DNA of 64,000 bases from Lentisphaerota bacterium. Its GTDB lineage: Bacteria; Verrucomicrobiota; Lentisphaeria; Victivallales; Victivallaceae. Where the stretch lies: positions 1 through 64,000 of the forward strand of contig SUWH01000005.1 of the NCBI GenBank assembly GCA_015061605.1. Direction: 5' to 3'. Positions within the stretch are counted from its first letter, which is position 1. Each line of letters opens with the position of its first letter. Under the pieces are notes generated by a model. It was not told the origin of the DNA. It was given only the letters and a program-made list of their open reading frames with translations, and did not search any database. Made by a program: the position numbers and the translations under genes. Positions 1 through 8,798 of this stretch are shown piece by piece.

Positions 1-475
1 TTATGATATACTCCTCTGTCATATTTGCCCCCACTCCGACTGTAGGAATTAATTTTCCGTCCAAATAAGGAATTGATTCTTTCTTTTCCCGAAACGCTAT
101 ATGACGATACAATGCCATAACATATCCTTCGCGTTTTATCATATCGGCAAGTTTGTATTGAGGTGCAGAGTGTGGAATGGTATCGATCTGTTTACCAAAA
201 ATTGTTTCAAGTTTCCGACGACTGTCATTAAAGTTTTTTTTACCGATAAAATATTCTTTTTCAGGAGAAAATTTCCCAATTTTAATATCGACCGGATCAC
301 TTGTCAGTTTGGCACATTTGCAATTGGGGTGAGTTTGAGGAAGTTTATCTTCCGGAAAGACTTTTCCGTCATATTGCGGACAAATTTTACATCTTCCATC
401 ACCTTTGTAGGTGAATTTATAATATTTTAGTTTTGAAGCTTCATTTAATTTTGCAATAATTTCGTTCACGCCCAT
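1..475 (-). CDS. Partial phage-like protein: minor-head-type Cys/His motif plus lysozyme-like start
   Basis: This reading frame is missing from the ORF track because it runs off the left edge; it is open from the ATG at 475 to base 1 (158 codons). The start is supported by AAGGAG seven bases upstream. Residues ~34-58 carry a C-x2-C...DGKVFP...THPNCKC pattern, as seen in SPP1 gp7-type phage minor head proteins and related toxins. Further on, 'KREGYVMALYR', then 'PYLDGKLIPTVGVG', resembles the catalytic-Glu and T-x-G-x-G blocks of T4-type lysozymes (GH24). Codons are much more A/T-rich than in neighbouring genes, which suggests transfer from a phage or plasmid. The open frame and Shine-Dalgarno are seen; the two family assignments are inference by motif only. 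Confidence 0.65.
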   Translation of the reverse strand, partial: MGVNEIIAKLNEASKLKYYKFTYKGDGRCKICPQYDGKVFPEDKLPQTHPNCKCAKLTSDPVDIKIGKFSPEKEYFIGKKNFNDSRRKLETIFGKQIDTIPHSAPQYKLADMIKREGYVMALYRHIAFREKKESIPYLDGKLIPTVGVGANMTEEYII

Positions 476-640
476 TATGTACTCCTTTTTTTTGATGGTT
501 ACTTGTGGATAAATTATCTCCACATACAGTATCCATCGTCAACAAAAAAAGGAGAACTTTTTTACAGTATGGGTAACTATCCGTTATGACAAGTGTGCCC
601 AATAACTGCTGGCTCGATTCCGGAACACCGGTAAGCCGGA

Positions 641-780
641 AATCTTGAGGGGAGGGAAAAACTCTCCCTGCTTTTTCAAGAAAAGCGTGGTATTTGCCGC
701 TCCGCATGTCCCGCCATAGCTCACAGAGCGACGGCGGATTGTCACGCCACAGCCTTTGGCGACGGCGGATTGTCGCGGCG
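641..780. repeat. Dispersed palindromic repeat family, degenerate copy R1
   Basis: The 477-788 gap holds no gene. Its right part matches, in the opposite orientation, the tail of the repeat at 15.2-15.4 kb: an AAAAGCG box, then TTTGCCGCTCCGC, TGTCCCGCCATAGCTC and GAGCGACGGCGGATTGTC, with a few substitutions. The hairpin head is reduced to GGGAGGGAAAAACTCTCCC. Two further copies of GACGGCGGATTGTC lie within 60 bases. The short ORFs here (441..707, 584..889) read through the repeat and are not genes. Bases 477-600 contain runs of T and nothing else recognisable. Confidence 0.6.
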
Positions 781-788
781 TTGAGAGT

Positions 789-1259
789 TCAATCCTTTGC
801 AGCGGCATCCTTCTCCGGTTTGCGTATACAGCAGACGACCACCCATAACAATCCGCCCACGGCGTAGAGGATCGGGGTGAAAACCACAATGCCGACTGTT
901 TGAGCTTTCAAATCCCGGTAACGCGGAGAAAAGTTGTGCTTGGCGTATTCTGAATAGATTTCCGGCGGCATAAGATTTATATTGACCGCCCGGGAAGTGA
1001 ATTCATCACTCCAGCCGCGCTCCGTTTTGGCGAAGCGTTCCCGCAGTTCCATGCGGTAACGCCAACCGCAGTAAGTCGCCCCCAGCGCAAGCGGTTGAAT
1101 GAGCAGCGGAAAAATCAGCAGCCAGAGAAAAAACAGTTTTTTCAACCGGAAAAGATAGTATAATCCTCCGATTCCCCACAATACGAGCAGCGGCAAAAAT
1201 ACCCAGTTTTGATTTTCATAAACAAAACTCAAAAGCTTCAAATCATCCGGAATATTCAT
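789..1259 (-). CDS. Hypothetical inner-membrane protein, 156 aa
   Basis: Not recognised. It has three likely membrane segments (residues ~18-36, ~42-60 and ~122-142), a charged loop of about 55 residues between the second and third, and a Lys-rich C-terminus ending KPEKDAAAKD. The ATG at 1259 has a GGAG about ten bases upstream. It lies 79 bases downstream of the next leftward gene (554 aa, also membrane) and may be co-transcribed with it. Its own stop abuts repeat R1. Codon use is like the housekeeping genes here, so it looks real. Confidence 0.6.
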   Translation of the reverse strand: MNIPDDLKLLSFVYENQNWVFLPLLVLWGIGGLYYLFRLKKLFFLWLLIFPLLIQPLALGATYCGWRYRMELRERFAKTERGWSDEFTSRAVNINLMPPEIYSEYAKHNFSPRYRDLKAQTVGIVVFTPILYAVGGLLWVVVCCIRKPEKDAAAKD

Positions 1260-1338
1260 CGTACACGCTCCACTTCTCCAGTTGCCTTATCTTGAGACTC
1301 TTATAAACTTTTTGATAATACCGCAGCAGTAAAGATTT

Positions 1339-3003
1339 TTACAGGAAATGAGACAATAACTGTTTTTTTGATGAAATGGAGCTTTTGCCGTCAGAAAGAA
1401 TAAAATATTCTTCTCCGGCTGCGTTGTCGCGTTTCACGCTGTGATCCAATTTTCTGCCGGTAGATGGCGAAACATATTCTCCGGGAAGATAATTTGGAAC
1501 AAGTTCGGAGAGTTTGCCCGGATATTTTCCATGTTCGATTTTGTAAACTTTCAAGGCGAGCGCGGTTCTGCCCTGGACGATCATTGAACGCTGACGTTTT
1601 GCGGCATTGGCAAACATCCCATTTTCTTTGATGACCTCCTGCTGTTCCAGTTTTTTCAGTGCCGGTATTTTGTTTACTGCATCAGAAAATCCCCGGTAAC
1701 GGGCGGTATTCAAATATGGGGCATAGAAAAATGCCGCAATTCTTTCTTTGTTTTCAACTGGAACAGTCAAATAAAATCCGGCTTCGCAGGGTAGGTGAAC
1801 TTGCCACTTTTTGCTCCAATCAAGGAGTTTCCGGTAAGTCGGCAAGTGTGATTTATCTTCCGGACCATATTGAATGAGCGTACTTACCCATATATTGCGG
1901 GTCGCTGTCCGCACCAATTCGCAAATCAGAAACGGCGTGTCGGCGGGGATCAAACTTTCAAGTCCGGGATATTTCAAAAGCTCCGGCAGGATTTTTTCTT
2001 TTTGATCGGTCCGGCAGTAGAGTTCGGCGATATCGGCACGATGGCGCACCAGCGAACGGAAATGCTGTAAAGTGGAGAGATACAGCACATCTTTCCGGGA
2101 AATATATGCGGCACTTTTTTTCAAATTTGCCAGATGCGCTTCCAATTCCGGAGAGGTGAAAAACTTCATCGTATACTCTCTTTCATCAGCGGGAATGGTG
2201 TCTTTGCTCCAATCGTATCTGCCGGAACGCGGCGGATTGTATTTGGCATGCCTGGTGATAAAGTTGAAATCATTCAGCTTTTTCAATTCATCCGGATCAT
2301 CCTGCGGCGTTTTCAATGGTGCAATACCAAGCGCCGCGGCTTTGGATTCCATGGCATTTTCCGCCCATTTCCCGACACCCAACGCCGAAAGCCAGATGAG
2401 GGAAACAAAAACGGTAAATATCCCGGCAAAAGCAAGGATGTTTTTCCACGAATGTTTTGCCGTTTTAACACTGTGCCATGACCATGCCAGCGCAAAAATC
2501 AAATTCACTCCAATCATGATGTAAAATGCCGGAAGCATGGACAAATCAGGCTCAAACACATCCTGTTTTGCCGGAATGAAAAAGTTTGCCCATGCGGCAA
2601 TTCCGTAATATTGCACCAGGAAAAGCAGATGTCCGGTAAGAAAAGCGATACCGATACTCCATAATAACGCCCAGTACCATTTTGAACAGTTTTTCCGACA
2701 GTTGCAGCTCCACAAAAAGAGAATTATCCCGCAACAAAAAACAGTAAGTCCGAGTTGGAGCATAACCGTTGATGGAATTGTGATTTTGTCTGCCATGAAA
2801 GCAAGATGCGGCTTTTGTTTCAAAAGGATTTCTTTGACCGCTTCTTTACTGAAAAAGGTTGTGATCCCCGCCAGAACAGAACAAACAACACCGGCAGTAC
2901 TCCAAAGCAGGGCGCGTTTGCGGATCGGAGAGTTCCCTGCCATAAAAGCCGTGAACAAAATACCAATGAAAATGATTGCATAAACCGTGATCAATGTACT
3001 CAT
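1339..3003 (-). CDS. Hypothetical multi-pass membrane protein with pseudopilin-like C-terminal segment
   Basis: This 554-aa protein has five or six hydrophobic segments in residues 1-215, followed by a long soluble region. Near the C-terminus it reads 'YKIEHGKYPGKLSELVPNYL' and then a P-S-T-G-R-K-L stretch. This matches the 'KYP..L..L.P.YL..P.D P.TG' pattern common in major pseudopilins (GspG type) and in many PVC-group proteins of unknown role. The start ATG at 3003 follows GGGAGAAG at good spacing. A 71-bp sequence about 85 bp upstream is identical to one upstream of the prepilin-type gene at 20.2 kb, hinting at shared control. Function is not known; the pseudopilin resemblance is inference. 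Confidence 0.6.
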   Translation of the reverse strand: MSTLITVYAIIFIGILFTAFMAGNSPIRKRALLWSTAGVVCSVLAGITTFFSKEAVKEILLKQKPHLAFMADKITIPSTVMLQLGLTVFCCGIILFLWSCNCRKNCSKWYWALLWSIGIAFLTGHLLFLVQYYGIAAWANFFIPAKQDVFEPDLSMLPAFYIMIGVNLIFALAWSWHSVKTAKHSWKNILAFAGIFTVFVSLIWLSALGVGKWAENAMESKAAALGIAPLKTPQDDPDELKKLNDFNFITRHAKYNPPRSGRYDWSKDTIPADEREYTMKFFTSPELEAHLANLKKSAAYISRKDVLYLSTLQHFRSLVRHRADIAELYCRTDQKEKILPELLKYPGLESLIPADTPFLICELVRTATRNIWVSTLIQYGPEDKSHLPTYRKLLDWSKKWQVHLPCEAGFYLTVPVENKERIAAFFYAPYLNTARYRGFSDAVNKIPALKKLEQQEVIKENGMFANAAKRQRSMIVQGRTALALKVYKIEHGKYPGKLSELVPNYLPGEYVSPSTGRKLDHSVKRDNAAGEEYFILSDGKSSISSKKQLLSHFL

Positions 3004-3087
3004 TTTGCTTCTCCCTTTTCATTTTGCTGACCTTAATATAGCATATGCAGTAAATATTTACAAGCGCCGTCCGTTGTTTTTTTTATG

Positions 3088-3158
3088 GTTATTGTCCCAA
3101 ATTTTGTGAAACTTTTATGTTAATTTGTAATGATAATCGTTATTGTACAAAAAATATA
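3088..3158 (-). promoter_or_regulatory. 71-bp upstream element, copy 1, with Fur-box-like core
   Basis: Seventy-one bases are identical to 20390..20460. Both copies lie 85-120 bp upstream of a leftward gene and in the same orientation to it. The centre, AATGATAATCGTTATT, matches the E. coli Fur consensus at about 15 of 19 positions when aligned. The duplication is seen directly; the regulator is inferred. Confidence 0.5.
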
Positions 3159-3196
3159 CTGCAAAAAACAGTAATTTGTCAAACAATAAAACGGTT

Positions 3197-3440
3197 TGAT
3201 TGCAGTCGGCGGATGCAGTGTGATGCAAGGTCGATGGTAAATCAAGGCGATGGTGAGGGACCCGTCTCCGCTGAAGCTCCGCCGTGGCAAGGTGTGAAGA
3301 TGCTTGTCGCGGCGTAATGTAATGAAGCCGGAAGTCCGAAGATTTGCCAAGAGATTGCGCGCAATGCGCCGCCGCAGGTTATATTTTTTACAAAAAATGA
3401 GACAAAACCTTTTATGGGACGTCTGTGGAAAATATGGAAA
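3197..3440. repeat. GC-rich intergenic repeat, copy A
   Basis: This GC-rich block in an AT-rich gap is a diverged relative of 16980..17225. Shared words in the same order include TCGGCGGATG, CCGTCT.CGC, GCTCCGCCG.G.CAAGG, GTC.CGGCG.AATG.AATG.AGCCGGA and GCCGCCG, followed by ATG.GA.GTCTGTG.AAAA and TTGTAAAACGG. A fragment of the right end (GCCGTCCGTTGTTTTTT) also occurs at ~3066-3084. No sensible reading frame crosses it. It could be a structured RNA, a decayed mobile element or a recombination hotspot. Confidence 0.55.
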
Positions 3441-3455
3441 GTTTGTCAAACGGAC

Positions 3456-3484
3456 TTGTAAAACGGTTGTTTGCGGTATATATT
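3456..3484 (+). promoter_or_regulatory. Predicted sigma-70-type promoter of purA
   Basis: TTGTAA and TATATT are separated by 17 bases and lie about 50 bases ahead of the purA start. An inverted pair TTTGCGGT / ACCGCAAA brackets the -10 and the transcription start region (about 3470-3477 and 3512-3519) and could be an operator or a 5' UTR element. Confidence 0.45.
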
Positions 3485-3533
3485 ATATTTTCAAGTATTT
3501 TTGTATTATTAAACCGCAAATTTGGAGGTAAAT

Positions 3534-4814
3534 ATGCCGGTAGATATTTTGGTGGGTACCCAGTGGGGTGATGAAGGAAAAGGTAAACTTATCGACGTGT
3601 TGACACGCGATGTGGATATGGTGGTTCGTTTTCAGGGCGGCAACAATGCCGGTCACACCGTGGAAATCGGTAAAGAACGTTATGTCCTGCACCTGGTTCC
3701 CTCCGGTATTTTCCGTCCGGAAGTCGCCTGTGTCATCGGTAACGGTGTCGTGGTCGATCCCATCGCTCTGGATGCTGAATTGCGCGACATCGAGGGCAGG
3801 GGGCTTTCCACCGCCAATGTCCAGTTGAGCAATCGCGCCCAGCTCATTTTCGTTTATCACCGGATCGCTGATTCCATCAACGAAAACGGCGGCACCCGCA
3901 AGATCGGTACCACCGGACGCGGGATCGGTCCTGCCTATATGGACAAAATGCGCCGCAGCGGTATCCGCGGTATCGACCTCAAGTTCCCCGAACGTCTCGC
4001 GGAACAGTTCCGTACCGAGTGCAAGCGTTACAATGCATTTTTCGCCGCCAACGGAGTGGAAGAACTCGATGTCGAAGCTGAATTGAATAAAGTTCTCGAT
4101 GCCGCCAAACGTCTTGCTCCTATGGTCTGCGATACCGTTTATTCGGTCAACGCTGCTGTCAAAGCAGGCAAAAAAGTTCTGTTTGAAGGTGCCCAGGGCG
4201 CGCTTTTGGACATCGACCACGGAACCTATCCCTTTGTCACCAGCAGCAACACCGTTTCCGGCGGAGCCTGCACCGGCGGCGGTATCCCCCCGCAGAGTGT
4301 CCGCGATGTCTGGGGCGTGATCAAAGCCTACACCACCCGCGTCGGTGAAGGACCCTTCCCCACCGAGCTTTTCAATGCCCAGGGTGAAAATCTCCGTCAG
4401 CGCGGCCGTGAATTCGGTGCAACCACCGGTCGTCCCCGCCGTTGCGGCTGGTTCGATGCGGTAGCTTCCCGCTATGCCTGTATGGTCAACGGTGTCAACA
4501 AGTTGGCTGTGACCAAGCTCGACGTGCTGGACGATCTGGCTGAGATCGGTATCTGTGTCGCCTACAAAGTCAATGGTGAACTGACCACCGAATTCCCCGC
4601 TTCCGTCGCTGAATTGGAAAGTGCCGAACCGGTCTACGAATACTTTCCCGGCTGGCAGTGCTCCACTGAAAATGTCGATTGCTATGAAAAACTTCCGGAA
4701 AACGCCAAAAAGTATCTTGCCAAAATGGCGGAACTGGTGGAATCTGAAGTTGCCATCATCTCTGTCGGTCCCCGCCGCGACCAGACTTTCCCGGCTCCCG
4801 GCGTAAATTTCTGA
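3534..4814 (+). CDS. purA: Adenylosuccinate synthetase
   Basis: Joins IMP and aspartate using GTP to give adenylosuccinate, the first committed step to AMP, in the cytoplasm. The N-terminal P-loop-like 'GTQWGDEGKGKL', the 'GGNNAGHT' IMP-site block, 'GTTGRGIGP' and the C-terminal 'SVGPRRDQT' are all present, and 426 aa is the usual family length. The ORF track begins four codons earlier at a TTG; the ATG at 3534 is preferred because GGAGGT lies five bases before it and inside the extra codons. It leads a rightward run with rodA (15-bp gap) and dinB. Confidence 0.97.
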   Translation: MPVDILVGTQWGDEGKGKLIDVLTRDVDMVVRFQGGNNAGHTVEIGKERYVLHLVPSGIFRPEVACVIGNGVVVDPIALDAELRDIEGRGLSTANVQLSNRAQLIFVYHRIADSINENGGTRKIGTTGRGIGPAYMDKMRRSGIRGIDLKFPERLAEQFRTECKRYNAFFAANGVEELDVEAELNKVLDAAKRLAPMVCDTVYSVNAAVKAGKKVLFEGAQGALLDIDHGTYPFVTSSNTVSGGACTGGGIPPQSVRDVWGVIKAYTTRVGEGPFPTELFNAQGENLRQRGREFGATTGRPRRCGWFDAVASRYACMVNGVNKLAVTKLDVLDDLAEIGICVAYKVNGELTTEFPASVAELESAEPVYEYFPGWQCSTENVDCYEKLPENAKKYLAKMAELVESEVAIISVGPRRDQTFPAPGVNF

Positions 4815-4829
4815 CGGAATGGCGGTAAG

Positions 4830-5972
4830 ATGTACCGTCCGGATTTGAAGACTTCCTTTTGGAAGGAGTTTTTTTGCAAGCTGGATTACCTCCAGCTTGC
4901 CGCTGTCGGAATACTGCTGACTGCCGGACTGGTATTTATCCGTTCCATCGGAGGACAGATCGGTTCGGAGACCGCATTGAACTTTTTCCCGCAGCAGTTG
5001 AAGTGGATCGCCGTCGGATTGGTGGTCTATTTCGGCTTTGCGGTCATTGATTACCGGAGTGTGCAGTGCCGGATAGCGGCACTGGCACTCTATTTATTTT
5101 GTCTTTTTCTGCTCGTTGCAGTTCTGCTGTGGGGCAGGGAGATAAACCATGCTTCACGCTGGCTGGTTTTCGGAACTTTCCGGCTGCAGCCCTCTGAACC
5201 GGCAAAATTTGCCATTATCGTCATGCTGGCTGTGTTGTTCGGTTCGACCGGATGGAAAGAGCGCAAACTGCAAATCTTTCTGCTGACTCTGCCAACGGTG
5301 GGCATTCCTTTTTTACTCATTGCCAAAGAACCGGATCTGGGCAGCGCATTGATGCTGCTGCCGATATATTTTGCAATGATCTTTGTCGCCGGATTGAAGT
5401 GGCGCTATATCGTTGTTGTCACGGTTATAGCTGTGATCGCAGCCGGGATCGGGATATGGGACTTTACCCGGGAAAAACCGCTGCTGCTGCGGGAGTATCA
5501 GCAAAAACGGATCCGGGTTTTTCTCGATCCCAAATATGATATTCAAAACAGCGGGCACCAGCCCTATCAGGCGCGTCTGGGAGTCGGTTCCGGAGGTCTC
5601 TACGGCAAGGGGATCGGCAACGGCACCCAGAACGCGCTCGGATTTCTGCCGCAGATGGCGGCGCACAATGACTTTATCTTTTCGGTGATAGCTGAAGAGA
5701 CCGGTTTCGTCGGTGTTTTCGGGCTGCTCACCGCTTATGCGCTGCTTTTTTACACTATGTTGCGGACTGCATTTTTTGCTCCTCCCTACGGCAGACTGCT
5801 GGCGGTCGGAGTGACGGTGATGCTCTTTTTTCACGTATTCATCAATATCGGTATGAGTATGGGAGTGGCGCCGGTTTCCGGATTGTCGCTCCCGCTGGTA
5901 AGTTACGGCGGTTCATTTGTTGTCATCACCATGGCGGCGCTGGGATTGCTGCAATCGATAAAGACCCATTGA
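4830..5972 (+). CDS. rodA: RodA-type SEDS peptidoglycan glycosyltransferase
   Basis: SEDS-family membrane enzyme that polymerises lipid II into glycan strands for sidewall growth, acting with a class B PBP and MreB. At 380 aa with about ten membrane helices, it matches RodA/FtsW. Diagnostic words are 'KRIRVFLDP', 'YQ.RLGVGSGGLYGKG', 'G.Q..LGFLPQMAAHNDFIFSVIAEETGFVG' (shown here in fragments) and the C-terminal 'PLVSYGGS'. RodA is preferred over FtsW from the spacing of these blocks and the presence of mreB at 41 kb. The start ATG lies 15 bases after purA. Confidence 0.9.
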   Translation: MYRPDLKTSFWKEFFCKLDYLQLAAVGILLTAGLVFIRSIGGQIGSETALNFFPQQLKWIAVGLVVYFGFAVIDYRSVQCRIAALALYLFCLFLLVAVLLWGREINHASRWLVFGTFRLQPSEPAKFAIIVMLAVLFGSTGWKERKLQIFLLTLPTVGIPFLLIAKEPDLGSALMLLPIYFAMIFVAGLKWRYIVVVTVIAVIAAGIGIWDFTREKPLLLREYQQKRIRVFLDPKYDIQNSGHQPYQARLGVGSGGLYGKGIGNGTQNALGFLPQMAAHNDFIFSVIAEETGFVGVFGLLTAYALLFYTMLRTAFFAPPYGRLLAVGVTVMLFFHVFINIGMSMGVAPVSGLSLPLVSYGGSFVVITMAALGLLQSIKTH

Positions 5973-5982
5973 AGTTGTCATA

Positions 5983-7050
5983 ATGCGGAAGATCATACAT
6001 ATCGACATGGATGCGTTTTTCGCTTCGGTCGAACAGCGCGACCGTCCGGAATTGCGGGGAGCTCCTGTTCTGGTCGGCGGAGCTCCCCAACGGCGCGGTG
6101 TGGTTTCCACTTGTTCCTATGAAGCGCGCAAATACGGTATCCACTCGGCGATGCCGACCCGGACGGCGTTGCGGCTCTGTCCGCAGGCGGTATTGATCGA
6201 ACCGGATTTCCGCCGTTATACTGCGGCATCCAGACTTATCCGGGAAGAATTTTTTGCCCTGACTGATCTGGTCGAACCGGTTTCTATCGATGAGGCATAT
6301 CTGGATATTTCAAATTGCTGCAGTACTTTGGAGGAGGCGGCGGAGATCGCCCGTAAATTGCAGGCCCGGATTTATGAAAAGTGTCAGCTTACAGCTTCCG
6401 CCGGAGTGTCATATAATAAATTTCTTGCCAAATGCGCTTCGGATTTCCGCAAACCCGCCGGATTGACCTTGATAACCCCGGAAACGGTACAGGATTTTCT
6501 CGACCCCTTTCCGGTGGAAAAATTTCACGGTATCGGCAAAGTCAGCGCGAAAAAGCTCCGTTCCATAAATATCAAATGCGGCAGTGATCTGCGGAAACTG
6601 CCGTTGGAAACATTGAAAAATATTTTCGGTAAAGCCGGAGTTTTTTATTACGGCATCGTCCGGGGCGTTGATGACCGCCCGGTGGAAACGGAATATGATC
6701 CCAAAAGCATCAGCCGCGAAGTCACGCTTTATGAAGACTGTACTGATGTAAGGAAATTGCGGATACTTTTGAAAACTCTGGCGCGCCGGGTCGCCCGCCG
6801 GGCTGAGAATTCCGGATTTGTCGGACAATCGGTCTTTATAAAATTGAAGTATGATGATTTTCAGACCGTCACCCGTTCGGTACTGCTGGATGCTCCGTGT
6901 GTTACAGGAACAGATATCGGAAACGCCGCAGTTCAGCTTTTGCAGAAAACTGAAGCGGGAAAACGGCCGGTACGGTTGATCGGAGTCGGAATATCCCACC
7001 GCTATACACCCGCAGAAACTGAACAGTTGAATTTGCCATTCAATAAATAG
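5983..7050 (+). CDS. dinB: DNA polymerase IV (Y-family translesion polymerase)
   Basis: Error-prone lesion-bypass polymerase. The palm shows 'IHIDMDAFFASVEQ' (residues 5-18, metal-binding Asp) and 'SIDEAYLD' (101-108, catalytic Asp-Glu). The helix-hairpin-helix thumb block 'FHGIGKVSAKKL' follows, and the C-terminus carries QLNLPF, a good beta-clamp binding motif. The length of 355 aa is typical of DinB and shorter than UmuC. It starts ten bases after rodA, so it is probably co-transcribed. No LexA-like box was recognised upstream. Confidence 0.95.
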   Translation: MRKIIHIDMDAFFASVEQRDRPELRGAPVLVGGAPQRRGVVSTCSYEARKYGIHSAMPTRTALRLCPQAVLIEPDFRRYTAASRLIREEFFALTDLVEPVSIDEAYLDISNCCSTLEEAAEIARKLQARIYEKCQLTASAGVSYNKFLAKCASDFRKPAGLTLITPETVQDFLDPFPVEKFHGIGKVSAKKLRSINIKCGSDLRKLPLETLKNIFGKAGVFYYGIVRGVDDRPVETEYDPKSISREVTLYEDCTDVRKLRILLKTLARRVARRAENSGFVGQSVFIKLKYDDFQTVTRSVLLDAPCVTGTDIGNAAVQLLQKTEAGKRPVRLIGVGISHRYTPAETEQLNLPFNK

Positions 7051-7065
7051 AGGAGTTGAAAAAGT

Positions 7066-7881
7066 ATGGGGAATATAAAAAGCCTTGCTGAACATGTGAT
7101 CTCAATTGAGGAGATGGCAAAATTTTCTTTTTTTTATGCTTCCCGCTATTTGCGCAGTATGGTTCCGGAAAAGTCGCTTGCCGAAGCACTTTTTGATCAC
7201 ACGCCGCTGCTGTTTCACGGCCTTAACTATCGGGAAAAGGAGCACTTCGGTGAAATTGAGCTCTGCCGTATGCTTGCTGACGGATGTGAACGTTATTCTG
7301 GAATTGCCCCGACTGATTTCGAGCAGGAAATGTGGAATTTGTGCGGTGATGCGATAAAACTCCGGGCAGAAGAACTCTATGAAAAATCCCGGGGCGTGGC
7401 AACTCCTCCGGGATGGAATTGCGGCAGTTTGAAGTACGATATGCCGGAACCGGAGGAGCCGCATCTGTGTCGCTTTCATATTTACAATACGGTTTCCCCG
7501 GCATCTATTTTCGACGATCCGGAATATTTGATACTCTGCTTTAAATTGATGATGAAAGAGTGCGAATTGCGGTTCAGTGCCGATACCCTGATCACATCGA
7601 CCTGGCTGAATGAGCATCCGCGCTGGTTGGAGTTTTTTCCGGAAGAGTTCCGTAATTCTTTTGCTCCGCGCAGAACGGATTATGTGCCGAACCGTACTGT
7701 CGGCAGCTGGGGATTTCTTTATGACCGCCGGGGATGTATGAATATGAAATATATCCGGCAGATACGGGAGAACGGTGTGCTGCCTTTTATTCCACGTACC
7801 GGGCGTTGTTCATTTGAAGTGATGCGCCGCCATCTGGATGCGATGATTGAACATATTCAAAACCGCGATTCCGGGAATTAA
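7066..7881 (+). CDS. Hypothetical protein, 271 aa
   Basis: Not firmly recognised. It is soluble, with no signal peptide or membrane segment. The region around residues 140-260 ('HIYNTVSPASIFDD', 'STWLNEHPRWLEFFPEEF', 'VGSWGFLYDR', 'IRENGVLPF') faintly recalls the C-terminal domain appended to some GNAT-like acyltransferases, but the match is too weak for a call. GAGGAG lies nine bases before the ATG. It closes the purA-rodA-dinB run (15-bp gap) and overlaps the convergent methyltransferase gene by four bases. Confidence 0.6.
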   Translation: MGNIKSLAEHVISIEEMAKFSFFYASRYLRSMVPEKSLAEALFDHTPLLFHGLNYREKEHFGEIELCRMLADGCERYSGIAPTDFEQEMWNLCGDAIKLRAEELYEKSRGVATPPGWNCGSLKYDMPEPEEPHLCRFHIYNTVSPASIFDDPEYLILCFKLMMKECELRFSADTLITSTWLNEHPRWLEFFPEEFRNSFAPRRTDYVPNRTVGSWGFLYDRRGCMNMKYIRQIRENGVLPFIPRTGRCSFEVMRRHLDAMIEHIQNRDSGN

Positions 7882-8798
7882 GATTTCCGCTTCACGCTGA
7901 AAATGATGATTTTGGTCGGATGATTGAATGGCGCCGGATCAGCGATTTGTACGGAACTGCTGCAGAACTCCTCCGGAATATCGATCTGTCCGCTTATGGT
8001 AAGATATTTGTCATCGCACAGCGCCTCTGCCGCGGCAAGGAAATCTCTGCCGGAAAGATAAAGCGCATTATTTACCATGATGATCTTTCCGTTGTCATTC
8101 ACCAGCGGGCGGACTTTGTTGACCAGACCAACGGGATTATTGAGCAGATCAACTGTACCTTTGGAGGTCTGGCTGAAAAACGGCGGGTCAAGGATAACGG
8201 TATCAAAACGCATTCCGGATTTTTTGAAATTTGACATTACAGGGAAGAAGTTACCGGTAACGATCTCCATTCTGCTTTCATCCAAACCGTTGAGTTTGAG
8301 CGACTGTTTGGCGAGGGAAAGAAATTTGTCCGAAAGATCGGTCTGAACCACCTTTGCCGCGTTGCCTGCCAAGGCGGCGATACCCAGACTTCCGGTATAG
8401 GCAAAGGTATTCAAAACAGTTTTTTCTGCGGAATTTTCCAACAGAAACGCGCGCAGATTCCGGGTGTCACCATAAAAACTGTTATCCTGATTCAAAGTGA
8501 GATTTACTGCGTATTTCACGCCGTGTTCCACGATTTCTGTATCCGGTGTTCCGGAAAGCCGTATTCCGTTGCGTTCCCGGAAGTTTTTACTGTTGCGCCA
8601 TTTGTACAGCAATGCCGGAAATTCTGCCGCCACCGCCATTTTCCGGTATCTCCCATCCGGCGTGTGGTCAGAGAGAACTACTGTATTTCCGAAGCGTTCA
8701 ATGACCAGTTTCGGCAAATCATGCTGCAAACGGTACATTCCCGCTTTTTCGCCGGAAACCAATGCTTTTTGGCAAAGTTCATACAGTTCAGTTGCCAT
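7878..8798 (-). CDS. Class I SAM-dependent methyltransferase, RlmI/RlmK-like core
   Basis: Probable 23S rRNA cytosine-C5-type methyltransferase. The internal block 'NQDNSFYGDTRNLRAFL', motif I 'VLNTFAYTGSLGIAA', the acidic 'QTDLSDKFLSLAKQ' and motif IV 'FDTVILDPPFF' follow the RlmI/YccW order. The usual N-terminal PUA domain is reduced or absent. The ORF track extends 31 codons into tatC; the ATG at 8798 is preferred because GAGGCGGC precedes it and it overlaps tatC by only 11 bases. It is the last gene of the tatA-tatC transcript. Confidence 0.8.
   Translation of the reverse strand: MATELYELCQKALVSGEKAGMYRLQHDLPKLVIERFGNTVVLSDHTPDGRYRKMAVAAEFPALLYKWRNSKNFRERNGIRLSGTPDTEIVEHGVKYAVNLTLNQDNSFYGDTRNLRAFLLENSAEKTVLNTFAYTGSLGIAALAGNAAKVVQTDLSDKFLSLAKQSLKLNGLDESRMEIVTGNFFPVMSNFKKSGMRFDTVILDPPFFSQTSKGTVDLLNNPVGLVNKVRPLVNDNGKIIMVNNALYLSGRDFLAAAEALCDDKYLTISGQIDIPEEFCSSSVQIADPAPFNHPTKIIIFSVKRKS

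Noticed and set aside
101-430. Rightward ORF of 109 aa at the left edge
   Set aside because: It is the shadow of the leftward partial gene 1..475, which has a good ribosome binding site and recognisable Cys/His motifs.
3522-3533. TTG start for purA in the ORF track
   Set aside because: The TTG codon overlaps the Shine-Dalgarno GGAGGT of the ATG at 3534 and adds four residues not found in the family.
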